NCBI GenBank assembly: GCA_019192455.1
Contig: JAHCML010000004.1
Coordinates: 1 to 64,000, forward strand
Length of the DNA: 64,000 nucleotides
Direction: 5' to 3'
Origin: Alphaproteobacteria bacterium SS10
Lineage (GTDB): Bacteria; Pseudomonadota; Alphaproteobacteria; TMED2
A program made the translations under genes and the position numbers. The notes under the pieces were generated by a model that saw only the letters and a program-made list of their open reading frames with translations, did no database searches and was not told the origin of the DNA. Below are positions 51,092 to 58,388 of this stretch, one piece after another. How positions within the stretch are numbered: position 1 is the first letter of the stretch; the number at the start of each line of letters is the position of its first letter.

Positions 51092-52042
51092 ATGAAGCTG
51101 TACCGAAATCCAAGCGATCTTGGCACCGATGCCCAGGGCGGCGCGGTGGTGATCGGTAATTTCGATGGTGTCCATCGCGGTCACCAAGCGCTGATCGATG
51201 CCGCCAAGGGGCTGGTTGAGGACGCCCCGGTTGGGGTGCTGAGTTTTGAGCCGCACCCGCGTCAGTTCTTTAAGCCTGATACCCCGCCATTCCGCCTGAC
51301 CCTGTTCCGCCAGAAGGCGCGGTTGTTGCAGCGGGCGGGTGTCGGTCATTTTCTGGTCCGTGGCTTCAATCAGGATCTAGCCAATCAAAGTGCCGAACAG
51401 TTTGTAGAGGAGCACCTGCTTCAGGGGTTCCGGGCGCGTCACGTGGTTGTTGGCGCAGACTTCAAATTCGGTAAGGGCCGAACCGGCAATCCAAACCTCC
51501 TGGCCAAGATGATGGCAGAGGCGGGCGGTGAGGTAACCGTCCTTGGAGCCGTAGGCGATGAGGTTGGGACCTTATCCTCATCCCGTGTCCGGGATGCGCT
51601 GATCGAGGGCGATGTGGCCGAGGCCGCCAGTATCTTGGGACGACCATTTGATCTGGGTGGCATGGTGCAGAAGGGCGCGCAGCGTGGCCGCACTATGGAG
51701 TTCCCCACCGCCAATATCTCGCTTGATGAGGCGCTACAGCGCCCAGCTTACGGGGTCTATGCGGTAACCGCCGCCGTCAGTTCAGACAGTATTGAGGCGG
51801 ATGAGCCGGAGCATTGGTGGCAAGGTGTCGCCAATTTCGGCAAGCGACCAACCGTCGACGGTGTTCAAGAGCTGCTGGAGGTGCACCTTTTTGATGTGCA
51901 GCCCGACCTCTATGACAGCTACCTAAGGGTTCAGCTGCATCACTTCATTCGACCCGAACAGAAGTTCGATGGGGTCGAGGCACTAAAGCGGCAGATCGAG
52001 TTGGATGCTGCTGCGGCCAAAACTGAACTGTCCAAAGTATAA
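51092..52042 (+). CDS. ribF: Bifunctional riboflavin kinase/FAD synthetase
   Basis: A 316-residue RibF that makes FMN and then FAD from riboflavin. The N-terminal nucleotidyltransferase domain has VVIGNFDGVHRGHQALIDAA and VVVGADFKFGKGRTGN, then SSSRVRDALIEGDVAEA. The C-terminal kinase domain has GAQRGRTMEFPTANI, AYGVYAV and NFGKRPTVDG...LEVHLFD. FMN made here feeds PdxH and AroC. It stands alone between hypothetical genes; its 3' end converges on the zf-TFIIB gene 35 nt away. Confidence 0.96.
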   Translation: MKLYRNPSDLGTDAQGGAVVIGNFDGVHRGHQALIDAAKGLVEDAPVGVLSFEPHPRQFFKPDTPPFRLTLFRQKARLLQRAGVGHFLVRGFNQDLANQSAEQFVEEHLLQGFRARHVVVGADFKFGKGRTGNPNLLAKMMAEAGGEVTVLGAVGDEVGTLSSSRVRDALIEGDVAEAASILGRPFDLGGMVQKGAQRGRTMEFPTANISLDEALQRPAYGVYAVTAAVSSDSIEADEPEHWWQGVANFGKRPTVDGVQELLEVHLFDVQPDLYDSYLRVQLHHFIRPEQKFDGVEALKRQIELDAAAAKTELSKV

Positions 52043-52077
52043 GGCCTCTGCGCCGCTTAGCCCTTTGGATTGAAGCC

Positions 52078-52821
52078 CTACTGTAGGGCCTCAAATATTG
52101 AGCTCAGCATGTCGTAGGCTTCACCCGCACCGTCTGCGGTTTCGTAGGCAGTGAAGGCATGGCTCGCCAGGCTACTTCCCTTCTTTAGTCTACCCCGTCG
52201 CAGGCTTTGCATCTCCTGCTCCTGCTGTTTTAGCTGCCGCCTGACACTAAACGGTGTCGACGTCGCCAAGTTCAGCTCGTAAACGCCCTTTTCTCTATGA
52301 CGGGATCGTTGGGTTAGTGCCTCAACGAAGTTTCGATCTGCAATGGCCTGTTGTTGTGGAGAGAGGCGGTTCTTGCCTGACCGGGGTGATGCCCCCATAG
52401 GGATCGGCTTAGTTCGAATAGCCTCGGCCTCTGCTGCCGCTTCATGGACGAGATAGCAGGCGGCCAGGCTGATGATCATCTGCAGTTCGCCGGCATCTAG
52501 CCAGACCCCCTCACACAAAGGACAGATGTCGACCGCAACGCCAAACCGGTCAAAATGCTCCATCCCCGCGCCATCGATAGGGCAGGGGCGATGGTCAGTA
52601 TTCTGTTTGGTCATGGCCATGTTGGTGATGACCGTGCGGGTGAGCTTCTTATGCTTACTGCGCATTATGGCGAGTGGCCGTGCTGCCCGCTCCACAATCG
52701 TCTCAAGCTCACCCTTATCGCAGAAGATGCCCCGGCATTTCGGGCATTGGTCAACAACGACACCTTGGTACTCAACTTCGACGAGAGTAGCGCCATCAAC
52801 GGGGCATTTTCGATCAATCAT
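52078..52821 (-). CDS. Double zf-TFIIB zinc-ribbon protein
   Basis: A 247-residue soluble protein with two zinc ribbons of the zf-TFIIB family: CPVDGATLVEVEYQGVVVDQCPKCRGIFCDKGEL at about 6-39 and CPIDGAGMEHFDRFGVAVDICPLCEGVWLDAGEL at about 80-113. Each has two CxxC-type pairs followed by the typical (D/K)-GEL. The C-terminal 130 residues are basic and helical (RHREKGVYELNLA, VRRQLKQQEQEMQSLRRGRLKKG). The role of these ribbons in bacteria is largely unknown; zinc or nucleic-acid binding is inference. It is divergent from the LamG-like gene. Confidence 0.85.
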   Translation of the reverse strand: MIDRKCPVDGATLVEVEYQGVVVDQCPKCRGIFCDKGELETIVERAARPLAIMRSKHKKLTRTVITNMAMTKQNTDHRPCPIDGAGMEHFDRFGVAVDICPLCEGVWLDAGELQMIISLAACYLVHEAAAEAEAIRTKPIPMGASPRSGKNRLSPQQQAIADRNFVEALTQRSRHREKGVYELNLATSTPFSVRRQLKQQEQEMQSLRRGRLKKGSSLASHAFTAYETADGAGEAYDMLSSIFEALQ

Positions 52822-52985
52822 GTAAGCTCACGTGGTTGTTCTAGCCAGCCTGTTCAAGTTGGACGTTTTGCTTGGGCAAGTGCTTGGCCAGGCTCGGCTA
52901 AGTTACGGCCGCTACACAATGCTTCCGCTTGTAGAGAATATATGATAGGAAAATAATCCTTATTTACTTGCTTGGAGCGTAAGAC

Positions 52986-53597
52986 ATGTTGGCAAATATG
53001 GGGCTCGGTATGCGGGCCATGATGACGCCACTCATATCTGGCCCCAGCTTTGACCCAGAGGCAGGCTTGGCACTGACCGTCGCCTTGCCCCAGGGTGCCT
53101 TAGATGCGCAGTTAGATCCCTACAACCCCGTCGATGTTGTGTTCGCCACCAGTGCGGTGTTCCCAAGCAACCCGGTGAATGGTGTTCTGTTTGAACATGG
53201 CGGCGGCGGTATCGGTCATACCGTCCTGCTGCGAAATGGCGGCAGCGTATTGCGGGTCCGTGCCGGTGATGGCGCCAGTTCTTACAAGGTTAATGAGACG
53301 GCGATCCTGGATCTCACCGACTTCCCGAAGGATGACCAATGGCATGCTGTGGTTTGGGATGTTCGGATTAGTGCCCCCGGTCGTGTGCGGCTCTGGATTG
53401 ATGGGGTGTTTCAAGGTGAAGCGGTCACCGGTGGCAACGCATTAGAGAGCAATAAATGGTCGGGTGGTGGCTCTGGCGGCTTTGCGACGGGGGCTAATGC
53501 CAATGTCAGTGGCGAGGTTGGGCAGCTGCCGTGGCCCGCGACCGTCGCTTCGGAATTGCGTCTCTATGCCAATCAACTGGTGCTGAGTGAGGGTTAG
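52986..53597 (+). CDS. LamG/concanavalin A-like jelly-roll protein
   Basis: A 203-residue beta-rich protein that looks like a single LamG-type jelly roll: strands VDVVFATSAVF, GVLFEHGGGGIGHTVLLRNGGSVLRVRAGDG, QWHAVVWDVRISAPGRVRLWIDGVFQGEAV and ASELRLYANQLVL. The central WHxVxWDVR...VRLWIDG pattern is typical of the fold. There is no signal peptide or anchor. Such folds occur in phage tail or fibre proteins and in sugar-binding proteins. GGAG lies 8 nt before the ATG. It sits just upstream of the tRNA-Gly promoter without phage neighbours. Function unknown. Confidence 0.65.
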   Translation: MLANMGLGMRAMMTPLISGPSFDPEAGLALTVALPQGALDAQLDPYNPVDVVFATSAVFPSNPVNGVLFEHGGGGIGHTVLLRNGGSVLRVRAGDGASSYKVNETAILDLTDFPKDDQWHAVVWDVRISAPGRVRLWIDGVFQGEAVTGGNALESNKWSGGGSGGFATGANANVSGEVGQLPWPATVASELRLYANQLVLSEG

Positions 53598-53600
53598 GGC

Positions 53601-53629
53601 TTGGCCTCCAGCCAGCACTCGCCTATAGC
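53601..53629 (+). promoter_or_regulatory. Promoter of the tRNA-Gly gene
   Basis: TTGGCC and TATAGC are exactly 17 nt apart. The -10 element ends 15 nt before the first base of tRNA-Gly, overlapping no coding sequence. Confidence 0.65.
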
Positions 53630-53644
53630 TGGGGCACATGCGAT

Positions 53645-53718
53645 GCGGGTGTAGCTCAATGGTAGAGCCCCAGTCTTCCAAACTGGTGGTGTGGGTTCGA
53701 TTCCCATCACCCGCTCCA
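53645..53718 (+). tRNA. tRNA-Gly (anticodon TCC)
   Basis: The acceptor stem GCGGGTG pairs with CACCCGC. The D arm AGCTCAATGGTAGAGC, the anticodon stem CCAGT/ACTGG with loop CTTCCAA (anticodon TCC) and the T arm GGGTTCGATTCCC are all in place. The 3' CCA is encoded. It reads GGA and GGG codons. Confidence 0.97.
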
Positions 53719-53874
53719 TCTTCCCCAGCCATTTGTGATCAGCTCAATCATGCCTAGGCCGGCATTGTCGGTTGCTTGTTGGCGGGCTATTGGTTATCAC
53801 CACCACTCAGCTTACATCTTGGAACTAAGGTAACGCCCGGCGGGCGAACCCTGGCTCCATGATTTGAGCCGTGT

Positions 53875-53950
53875 AGGAGCGTAGCTCAATTGGTAGAGCA
53901 CCGGTCTCCAAAACCGGGGGTTGTGGGTTCGAGTCCCTCCGCTCCTGCCA
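53875..53950 (+). tRNA. tRNA-Trp (anticodon CCA)
   Basis: The acceptor stem AGGAGCG pairs with CGCTCCT. The anticodon stem CCGGT/ACCGG encloses CTCCAAA (anticodon CCA), and the T arm reads GGGTTCGAGTCCC. The 3' CCA is encoded. It lies 66 nt upstream of secE, the usual alphaproteobacterial order tRNA-Trp-secE-nusG, so processing of a common transcript is likely. Confidence 0.97.
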
Positions 53951-54016
53951 TCTTCCAAAGGCCTTGGTCGGCGGTGGATGGCAACAGCTAATCTGGTTGA
54001 TGAAGTAGGCAGACAC

Positions 54017-54211
54017 ATGTCGAGTTGGCGCCCCCTGACATTCGCTCGCGAAGTGCGAACCGAAGGCGAAAAGGTCACCTGGCCGAGCCGTAAAGAGACC
54101 ATGACCACGTCCATGTTCGTGTTCCTGATGGTCGCGTTCTGTGGCGTGTTCTTCGTGATTGCCGACCAGATCATCCTCTGGGTGGTCAGCGCCATCCTTG
54201 GAATTGGCTGA
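54017..54211 (+). CDS. secE: Preprotein translocase subunit SecE
   Basis: A 64-residue, single-membrane-span SecE, the clamp subunit of the SecYEG protein channel. The amphipathic helix reads FAREVRTEGEKVTWPSRKET (conserved KVTWPSRKE), followed by the membrane helix MFVFLMVAFCGVFFVIADQIILWVV. The ATG at 54017 with AGG 7 nt upstream fits the family; an ATG at 53978 would add 13 residues. nusG follows after 44 nt. Confidence 0.94.
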   Translation: MSSWRPLTFAREVRTEGEKVTWPSRKETMTTSMFVFLMVAFCGVFFVIADQIILWVVSAILGIG

Positions 54212-54255
54212 TTTAGTTTAATCAAGCGTAATGCTTCGTGAAGGAGTGAGCGGCG

Positions 54256-54789
54256 ATGGCTGAGCCCCGCTGGTATGTGGTCCATGTCTATTCCGGCTTT
54301 GAGACGAAGGTGGCTGAAGCCATCCGTGAGAAAGCCGAGAAGGTGGGCCTCGCTGATAGTTTTGATGAGATCCTGGTCCCCACCGAAGAGGTGGTTGAGA
54401 TGCGCCGGGGTCAAAAGGTCAACGCCGAGCGTAAGTTCTTCCCCGGCTATGTGCTGGTACGGATGAAGCTGAGCGATGAGAGCTGGCACCTGGTCAAGAA
54501 CACCCCGAAGGTTACGACCTTCCTTGGTGGTGGCGGCAAGCCAATGCCGATCCCAGACCGGGAAGCCGAGCAGATCATGAACCAGGTGCAGGAAGGTGTG
54601 GAACGTCCACGTCCATCCATCACCTTCGAGATTGGCGAGCAGGTGCGGGTGGCCGATGGTCCGTTCGCCTCGTTCAACGGCTCGGTTGAGGAAGTCGATG
54701 AAGAGCGCGCGCGCCTTAAGGTGGCTGTGTCGATCTTCGGTCGCTCCACCCCGGTGGAACTGGAATTCAATCAGGTTGAGAAGACCTGA
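54256..54789 (+). CDS. nusG: Transcription termination/antitermination protein NusG
   Basis: A 177-residue NusG of standard length. The NGN domain (WYVVHVYSGFETKVAEAIREKA...FFPGYVLVRMKLSDESWHLVKNTPKVTTFLG) binds RNA polymerase, and the KOW domain (GEQVRVADGPFASFNGSVEEVDEERARLKVAVSIFGRSTPVELEFNQVEK) binds Rho or ribosomal protein S10. A GGAG ribosome binding site precedes the start. It is co-transcribed with secE; the ribosomal protein genes follow after a 245-nt leader. Confidence 0.97.
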   Translation: MAEPRWYVVHVYSGFETKVAEAIREKAEKVGLADSFDEILVPTEEVVEMRRGQKVNAERKFFPGYVLVRMKLSDESWHLVKNTPKVTTFLGGGGKPMPIPDREAEQIMNQVQEGVERPRPSITFEIGEQVRVADGPFASFNGSVEEVDEERARLKVAVSIFGRSTPVELEFNQVEKT

Positions 54790-55034
54790 TCTAAAGATTG
54801 GTCGGGCCCGGCTTTCACGGCTGGGCTTGCCAAATGGTGTGGAAGTCTATTTATTCCGCGCCGCTGAGCGGCCAAAAGGTTAGTAACCAGGCGGCCTGAC
54901 TTAGCTTGTATGTGTGGGAGATCGGGTCTCCGGGTTGTACTCCACCCGGCACCAAATAACGGTCGAACCACGCGCCCTTAAAAATCAGATTGCCCACACC
55001 GGGTAATTGGAAATCGGGTAAACGGAGAAAACCG
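54790..55034 (+). other. Leader region of rplKA with hairpins
   Basis: This 245-nt gap between nusG and rplK has no coding frame. It holds GCCCGGC/GCTGGGC (54806-54829), possibly a weak terminator after nusG, and two hairpins that exclude each other: GGAGA/TCTCC (54917-54931) and CCGGG/CCCGG (54930-54949), which share two bases. L1 autoregulates the L11 operon in E. coli through a leader structure; whether that site lies here cannot be proven by eye. Confidence 0.4.
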
Positions 55035-55466
55035 ATGGCTAAAAAAGTCACCGGCACCATCAAACTTCAGGTGCCAGCCGGTAAAGCTAACCCATCGCCG
55101 CCAATTGGGCCGGCACTGGGTCAGGCCGGTGTTAACATCATGGAATTCTGTAAGGCTTTCAATGCCGCCACTGGCGAGCAAGAGCCTGGTGTTCCGCTAC
55201 CGACCATTATCACTGTCTATCAGGATCGGTCTTTCACCTTTGAGACCAAAACCCCACCTGCCTCCTTCTATCTGAAGAAGGCCGCCAAGGTCCAAAAGGG
55301 CTCCGGCGAAGTGGGCCGTGGCGCCACGGTTGGCAAAGTCAGCCGCGCCCAGGTCAAAGAGATCGCGGAAGCGAAAATGAAGGATCTGAACGCAGCTGAT
55401 ATCGAAGCTGCAATGCGCATGATCGAAGGGTCAGCGCGATCCATGGGCATCGAGGTGACGGGGTAA
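55035..55466 (+). CDS. rplK: 50S ribosomal protein L11
   Basis: A 143-residue L11 of the GTPase-associated centre. The N-terminal domain reads [37 protein letters not shown], and the rRNA-binding C-terminal domain ends [17 protein letters not shown]. It is the substrate of PrmA, encoded at 42.7 kb. The ATG at 55035 follows GGAG; the frame is open 15 codons upstream without similarity. rplA follows after 5 nt. Confidence 0.98.
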   Translation: MAKKVTGTIKLQVPAGKANPSPPIGPALGQAGVNIMEFCKAFNAATGEQEPGVPLPTIITVYQDRSFTFETKTPPASFYLKKAAKVQKGSGEVGRGATVGKVSRAQVKEIAEAKMKDLNAADIEAAMRMIEGSARSMGIEVTG

Positions 55467-55471
55467 GCGAC

Positions 55472-56176
55472 ATGGCAAAACTAGGTAAGCGCACCAAAGC
55501 CCTTCGCGAGGGCTATGACCGTGAGGCCCCACTGGGTCTCAGCGAAGCGGTCGATCTGGTTCTTAAGAATGCAAACGCCAAGTTCGACGAGACGATTGAA
55601 GTCTCGATGAACCTCGGTGTTGATCCACGCCACGCTGATCAGATGGTCCGCGGCATGGTTAACCTGCCAAATGGCACTGGTAAAACCGTTCGTGTTGCCG
55701 TGTTTGCGAAAGGCGATAAGGCTGACGAAGCTAAGGCAGCTGGTGCTGACATCGTCGGTGCTGAAGATCTGATGGAAACCGTCCAGGGCGGCACCATCGA
55801 TTTCGATCGTTGCATCGCAACCCCAGACATGATGCCTGTCGTCGGTCGACTGGGTAAGGTGCTCGGCCCACGTGGCATGATGCCGAACCCTAAGCTTGGC
55901 ACCGTGACCCCGAATGTTGCTGACGCTGTTAAATCAGCCAAAGGCGGTTCGGTTGAGTTCCGGGTTGAGAAGGCCGGGATCATCCATGCCGGTGTTGGTA
56001 AAGCCAGCTTCGGTAAGGATAAGGTTCTTGAGAATGTGCAGTCTTTCATTGGCGCCATTCAAAAGGCTAAGCCATCAGGTGCCAAAGGTACTTACGTCAC
56101 AAAAGTCACGCTGACCTCGACCATGGGTCCAGCCATTAGCGTGGAATTAGGTGACATTTCGGATTTGGCAGCGTAA
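55472..56176 (+). CDS. rplA: 50S ribosomal protein L1
   Basis: A 234-residue L1 of the ribosomal stalk at the E site. The family pattern is complete: [57 protein letters not shown] and [20 protein letters not shown]1 also represses its own operon by binding the mRNA leader. It is coupled to rplK (5-nt gap) and followed by a long leader before rplJ. Confidence 0.98.
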   Translation: MAKLGKRTKALREGYDREAPLGLSEAVDLVLKNANAKFDETIEVSMNLGVDPRHADQMVRGMVNLPNGTGKTVRVAVFAKGDKADEAKAAGADIVGAEDLMETVQGGTIDFDRCIATPDMMPVVGRLGKVLGPRGMMPNPKLGTVTPNVADAVKSAKGGSVEFRVEKAGIIHAGVGKASFGKDKVLENVQSFIGAIQKAKPSGAKGTYVTKVTLTSTMGPAISVELGDISDLAA

Positions 56177-56609
56177 GTTGCCGCCGATTTTCGGATCGGG
56201 GCAGCCTTCATAGGCAATCCCGATCCGATATTCCCGGGCCAATCCGGCGGGGGTTTCCCCACACGCGATGCCCGGTTCTGTCCAAGACCGTAGGTGCTGT
56301 TCCAACCCTTTAAGGCGCGGGGCGGCTTAATCCGGCGAAGTGATGAGCTTCAGATGCGGGCCTGCCTAGACGGAAGATCAAGCAGATGATTTCGCCGGCG
56401 TTGATCGCCGTGCCGATCCTCTTGCGCCTAGCCTTTCATCAGGCTGGATGAGCTTCTGGGACAGATACGGCCCTCTTGGGTCTGACCGATTGGTTCGCCG
56501 ATCGCGTTAGCCATTGGGGTTTGAACTGCCGGTTGGGCGGGTCCGGGCTTTGGCCTGGGTTTGACTGGCCGGTGCTTTCCACGGAGCAGGACAAGAGGAG
56601 ACGAATTCC
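56177..56609 (+). other. 433-nt rplA-rplJ intergenic region: hairpin and rplJL leader
   Basis: No coding frame with normal codon use is seen. Soon after the rplA stop a strong hairpin CGGATCGGG/CCCGATCCG (56192-56227) encloses an 18-nt loop with GCC/GGC inside; no T-run follows. A smaller hairpin AGCCT/AGGCT lies near 56430. Further on the sequence is GT-rich and leads to the rplJ ribosome binding site (AAGAGGAG). L10 or the L10-L12 complex binds such a leader to repress rplJL in other bacteria; the binding site itself was not identified. Confidence 0.5.
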
Positions 56610-57128
56610 GTGCTTCGCAATGAAAAAGAGGCGCTTGTCGCTTCGCTGAACGAGACCTTCAAGTCGGCCTCCCTCGTGGTGGTCAGCCATTATTCTGGGC
56701 TGTCCGTCTCTGAGATGGAGAGCTTGCGCGCGAAGGTTCGTGAAGCGGATGCGGGGTTCAAGGTGACCAAGAACCGTCTCGCTAAAATTGCCATCGAAGG
56801 CACTGACTTCGGTGACATGGGCGAGCTGTTCAAAGGCCCGACCGCCATCACTTACTCGGCCGATCCAATTGCGGCCGCGAAGGTGACGACGGACTTCGCA
56901 AAAGACAACGAAAAGCTACAGATCGTTGGTGGGGCGTTTGGCTCCCAGATCCTTGACGCCAAAAGCGTTGAGGCCCTGGCCAAGCTGCCATCCCTCGACG
57001 AGCTGCGATCCAAACTGGTGGGTCTGCTGCAAGCTCCAGCTCAGCAGATTGTCACCGTCACGCAGGCGCCGGCCACCCAGTTGGCGCGTGTGTTCCAAGC
57101 CTATGCCGATCAGGGCGAAGCCGCGTAA
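56610..57128 (+). CDS. rplJ: 50S ribosomal protein L10
   Basis: A 172-residue L10, the base of the L7/L12 stalk. The N-terminal rRNA-binding domain reads [58 protein letters not shown]. The C-terminal helix ([10 protein letters not shown]-like, here [14 protein letters not shown] region) carries the L12 dimers. The start codon is GTG at 56610, with GAGGAG 9 nt before it. rplL follows after 53 nt. Confidence 0.97.
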   Translation: MLRNEKEALVASLNETFKSASLVVVSHYSGLSVSEMESLRAKVREADAGFKVTKNRLAKIAIEGTDFGDMGELFKGPTAITYSADPIAAAKVTTDFAKDNEKLQIVGGAFGSQILDAKSVEALAKLPSLDELRSKLVGLLQAPAQQIVTVTQAPATQLARVFQAYADQGEAA

Positions 57129-57181
57129 TCGCGTTGGCAGCCTGATCGAAAACAACTGCTAGATCTGAAGGAAATTGAACA

Positions 57182-57562
57182 ATGACCGATCTAACTAAAC
57201 TGGTTGAAGACCTTTCCAGCCTTTCCGTTCTGGAAGCTGCTGAGCTGTCCAAGCTTCTCGAAGAGAAGTGGGGCGTTTCTGCTGCTGCTGCTCCTGTTGC
57301 TGTTGCTGCCGTTGGTGGCGCTGGCGACGCCGGTGGCGCTGCTGAAGAGAAAACCGAATTCGACGTGATCCTGGCTTCTGCCGGCGACAAGAAAATCAAC
57401 GTCATTAAAGAAGTCCGTGGCATCACCGGCCTGGGCCTCAAAGAAGCCAAAGACCTGGTCGAAGGCGCGCCAAAAGCCGTTAAGGAAGGCGTTGCTAAGG
57501 ACGAGGCTGAAGAGCTGAAGAAGAAACTGGAAGAAGCCGGCGCTACCGTCGAGCTCAAGTAA
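57182..57562 (+). CDS. rplL: 50S ribosomal protein L7/L12
   Basis: A 126-residue stalk protein. The N-terminal dimerisation domain ([29 protein letters not shown]) is followed by an Ala-rich hinge (about 37-58) and the factor-binding domain with [43 protein letters not shown]. Its codons are highly biased, as expected of an abundant protein. A strong hairpin with a T-rich tail lies 27 nt after the stop. Confidence 0.98.
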   Translation: MTDLTKLVEDLSSLSVLEAAELSKLLEEKWGVSAAAAPVAVAAVGGAGDAGGAAEEKTEFDVILASAGDKKINVIKEVRGITGLGLKEAKDLVEGAPKAVKEGVAKDEAEELKKKLEEAGATVELK

Positions 57563-57588
57563 TCTCGTCACATCATAGTGATGGGGTG

Positions 57589-57628
57589 CGGCTGGCTGTC
57601 ACGTGACAGCCAGCCGTTCTTCGTTTTG
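57589..57628 (+). terminator. Terminator/attenuator after rplL
   Basis: A 13-bp perfect palindrome, GGCTGGCTGTCAC/GTGACAGCCAGCC, extended by one more pair, is followed by GTTCTTCGTTTT. It resembles the partial terminator between rplL and rpoB known in E. coli, which reduces rpoBC transcription relative to the ribosomal genes. Confidence 0.75.
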
Positions 57629-57774
57629 GGCCTAGCCCTATGAAGGCAGGCATGGGCTGGAACTGTTGATAAACCTGGGCTTTGCCGTCTTTTGCTCTTG
57701 ACAATTTACGTTCACGCCCAACCTCCAAATTCATGCGCTGCACAAGAATCGTCAAAAAATACGTAAATCGGCGA

Positions 57775-57803
57775 TTGTCAGTGTCGTATTTCATGCCTAT
57801 AAC
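57775..57803 (+). promoter_or_regulatory. Promoter-like pair in the rplL-rpoB gap
   Basis: TTGTCA and TATAAC are 17 nt apart. They lie 147 nt after the rplL terminator hairpin and just before the series of stem-loops. A further TTGACA (57698) upstream lacks a clear -10. Confidence 0.6.
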
Positions 57804-57809
57804 AGCGAT

Positions 57810-58131
57810 CTCTCAATATCCGGATGATTGCGTTGACGCGCCGAGGTGGCATGCCACACCCCAAGGAATTTTCGTCACGCCGCACTGTTAAGGCAGCGCG
57901 AGCGGGCATTCTGCTGTTTGCGACCACTGTCGCAACCGGCAGAAGCTGTCGAAAGCTTTTGACGGCAAAGCGAAGCAAGAAACGGCTCGCTTTAAAAATC
58001 GCCAGCAAGGCCGCCATGGGCGCCTGTGTGACGGCGACGTGCATGATGCGGCACCGGAAGGGATTGGCCGAGGCCAACTAAAATTGACTGACTAAACAGA
58101 GCGGGTCGGCCCTCGAGGCCGTGCCCGTTTT
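57810..58131 (+). ncRNA. Candidate structured RNA between rplL and rpoB
   Basis: About 320 nt between a promoter-like pair and a terminator-like hairpin. Stems visible by eye: GCG.TGACG/CGTCACGC (57830-57838 with 57873-57880) enclosing GTGG/CCAC (57846-57857); TTCTGC plus TTGCGAC with GTCGCAA plus GCAGAA (57909-57944, 13 Watson-Crick pairs, CACT loop); AAAGCG.AGC with GCTCGCTTT (57967-57993). An 85-codon frame (57824-58081) crosses it but has no ribosome binding site and uses rare codons (AGA, TTA, several CGA), so I doubt that it is translated. It does not match tmRNA, RNase P, 6S or SRP RNA as far as I can see. It could also be just the rpoB leader. Confidence 0.4.
58102..58131 (+). terminator. 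Terminator-like hairpin (attenuator) upstream of rpoB
   Basis: CGGGT-CGGCC pairs with GGCCG-(T)-GCCCG (ten pairs, one G-T, one bulge, CTCGA loop) and TTTTCG follows. It lies 257 nt before rpoB. It may end the candidate RNA or attenuate rpoBC. Confidence 0.6.
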
Positions 58132-58388
58132 CGTGACTTTAAAAGAGACGACCGTGCGGCCTGACTTCAAGGGCCAAGCGGTGAAGGCAATAGCAAAGGC
58201 AGCAGGTTAAGGATCAGGAGACCGCCAACCCAACCATTCAAACCCTATCATCGTCGAATGATCAGCATCCTCCGTGAAGAGAATGCACCCCGCGTCAACG
58301 AGCGATCATCGACGAGTTATCGGTCTGAATTGATTGGTGAGACGGTACCTGGCCGAAACCAGCAGGGCGAAGCAGATAGGAAACGAGT
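58132..58388 (+). other. rpoB 5' leader
   Basis: This 257-nt stretch has no credible gene and no promoter that I would trust. It ends in the rpoB ribosome binding site region (GGAAACGAGT, a weak GGA 8 nt before the ATG). If the hairpin at 58102 is a full terminator, rpoBC needs a promoter here; otherwise read-through supplies it. Confidence 0.4.

Noticed and set aside
52986-53950. A prophage or integrative element at the tRNA-Gly/tRNA-Trp genes
   Set aside because: The LamG-like gene could suggest phage origin, but it lies upstream of the tRNA 5' end, there is no integrase, and the order tRNA-Trp-secE-nusG is intact.
57824-58081. An 85-codon open frame (MIALTRRGGMPHPK...) between rplL and rpoB
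   Set aside because: No ribosome binding site precedes it, rare codons (AGA, TTA, CGA) are frequent, the product is a featureless basic peptide, and the DNA is dominated by stem-loops. I treat it as an RNA region.
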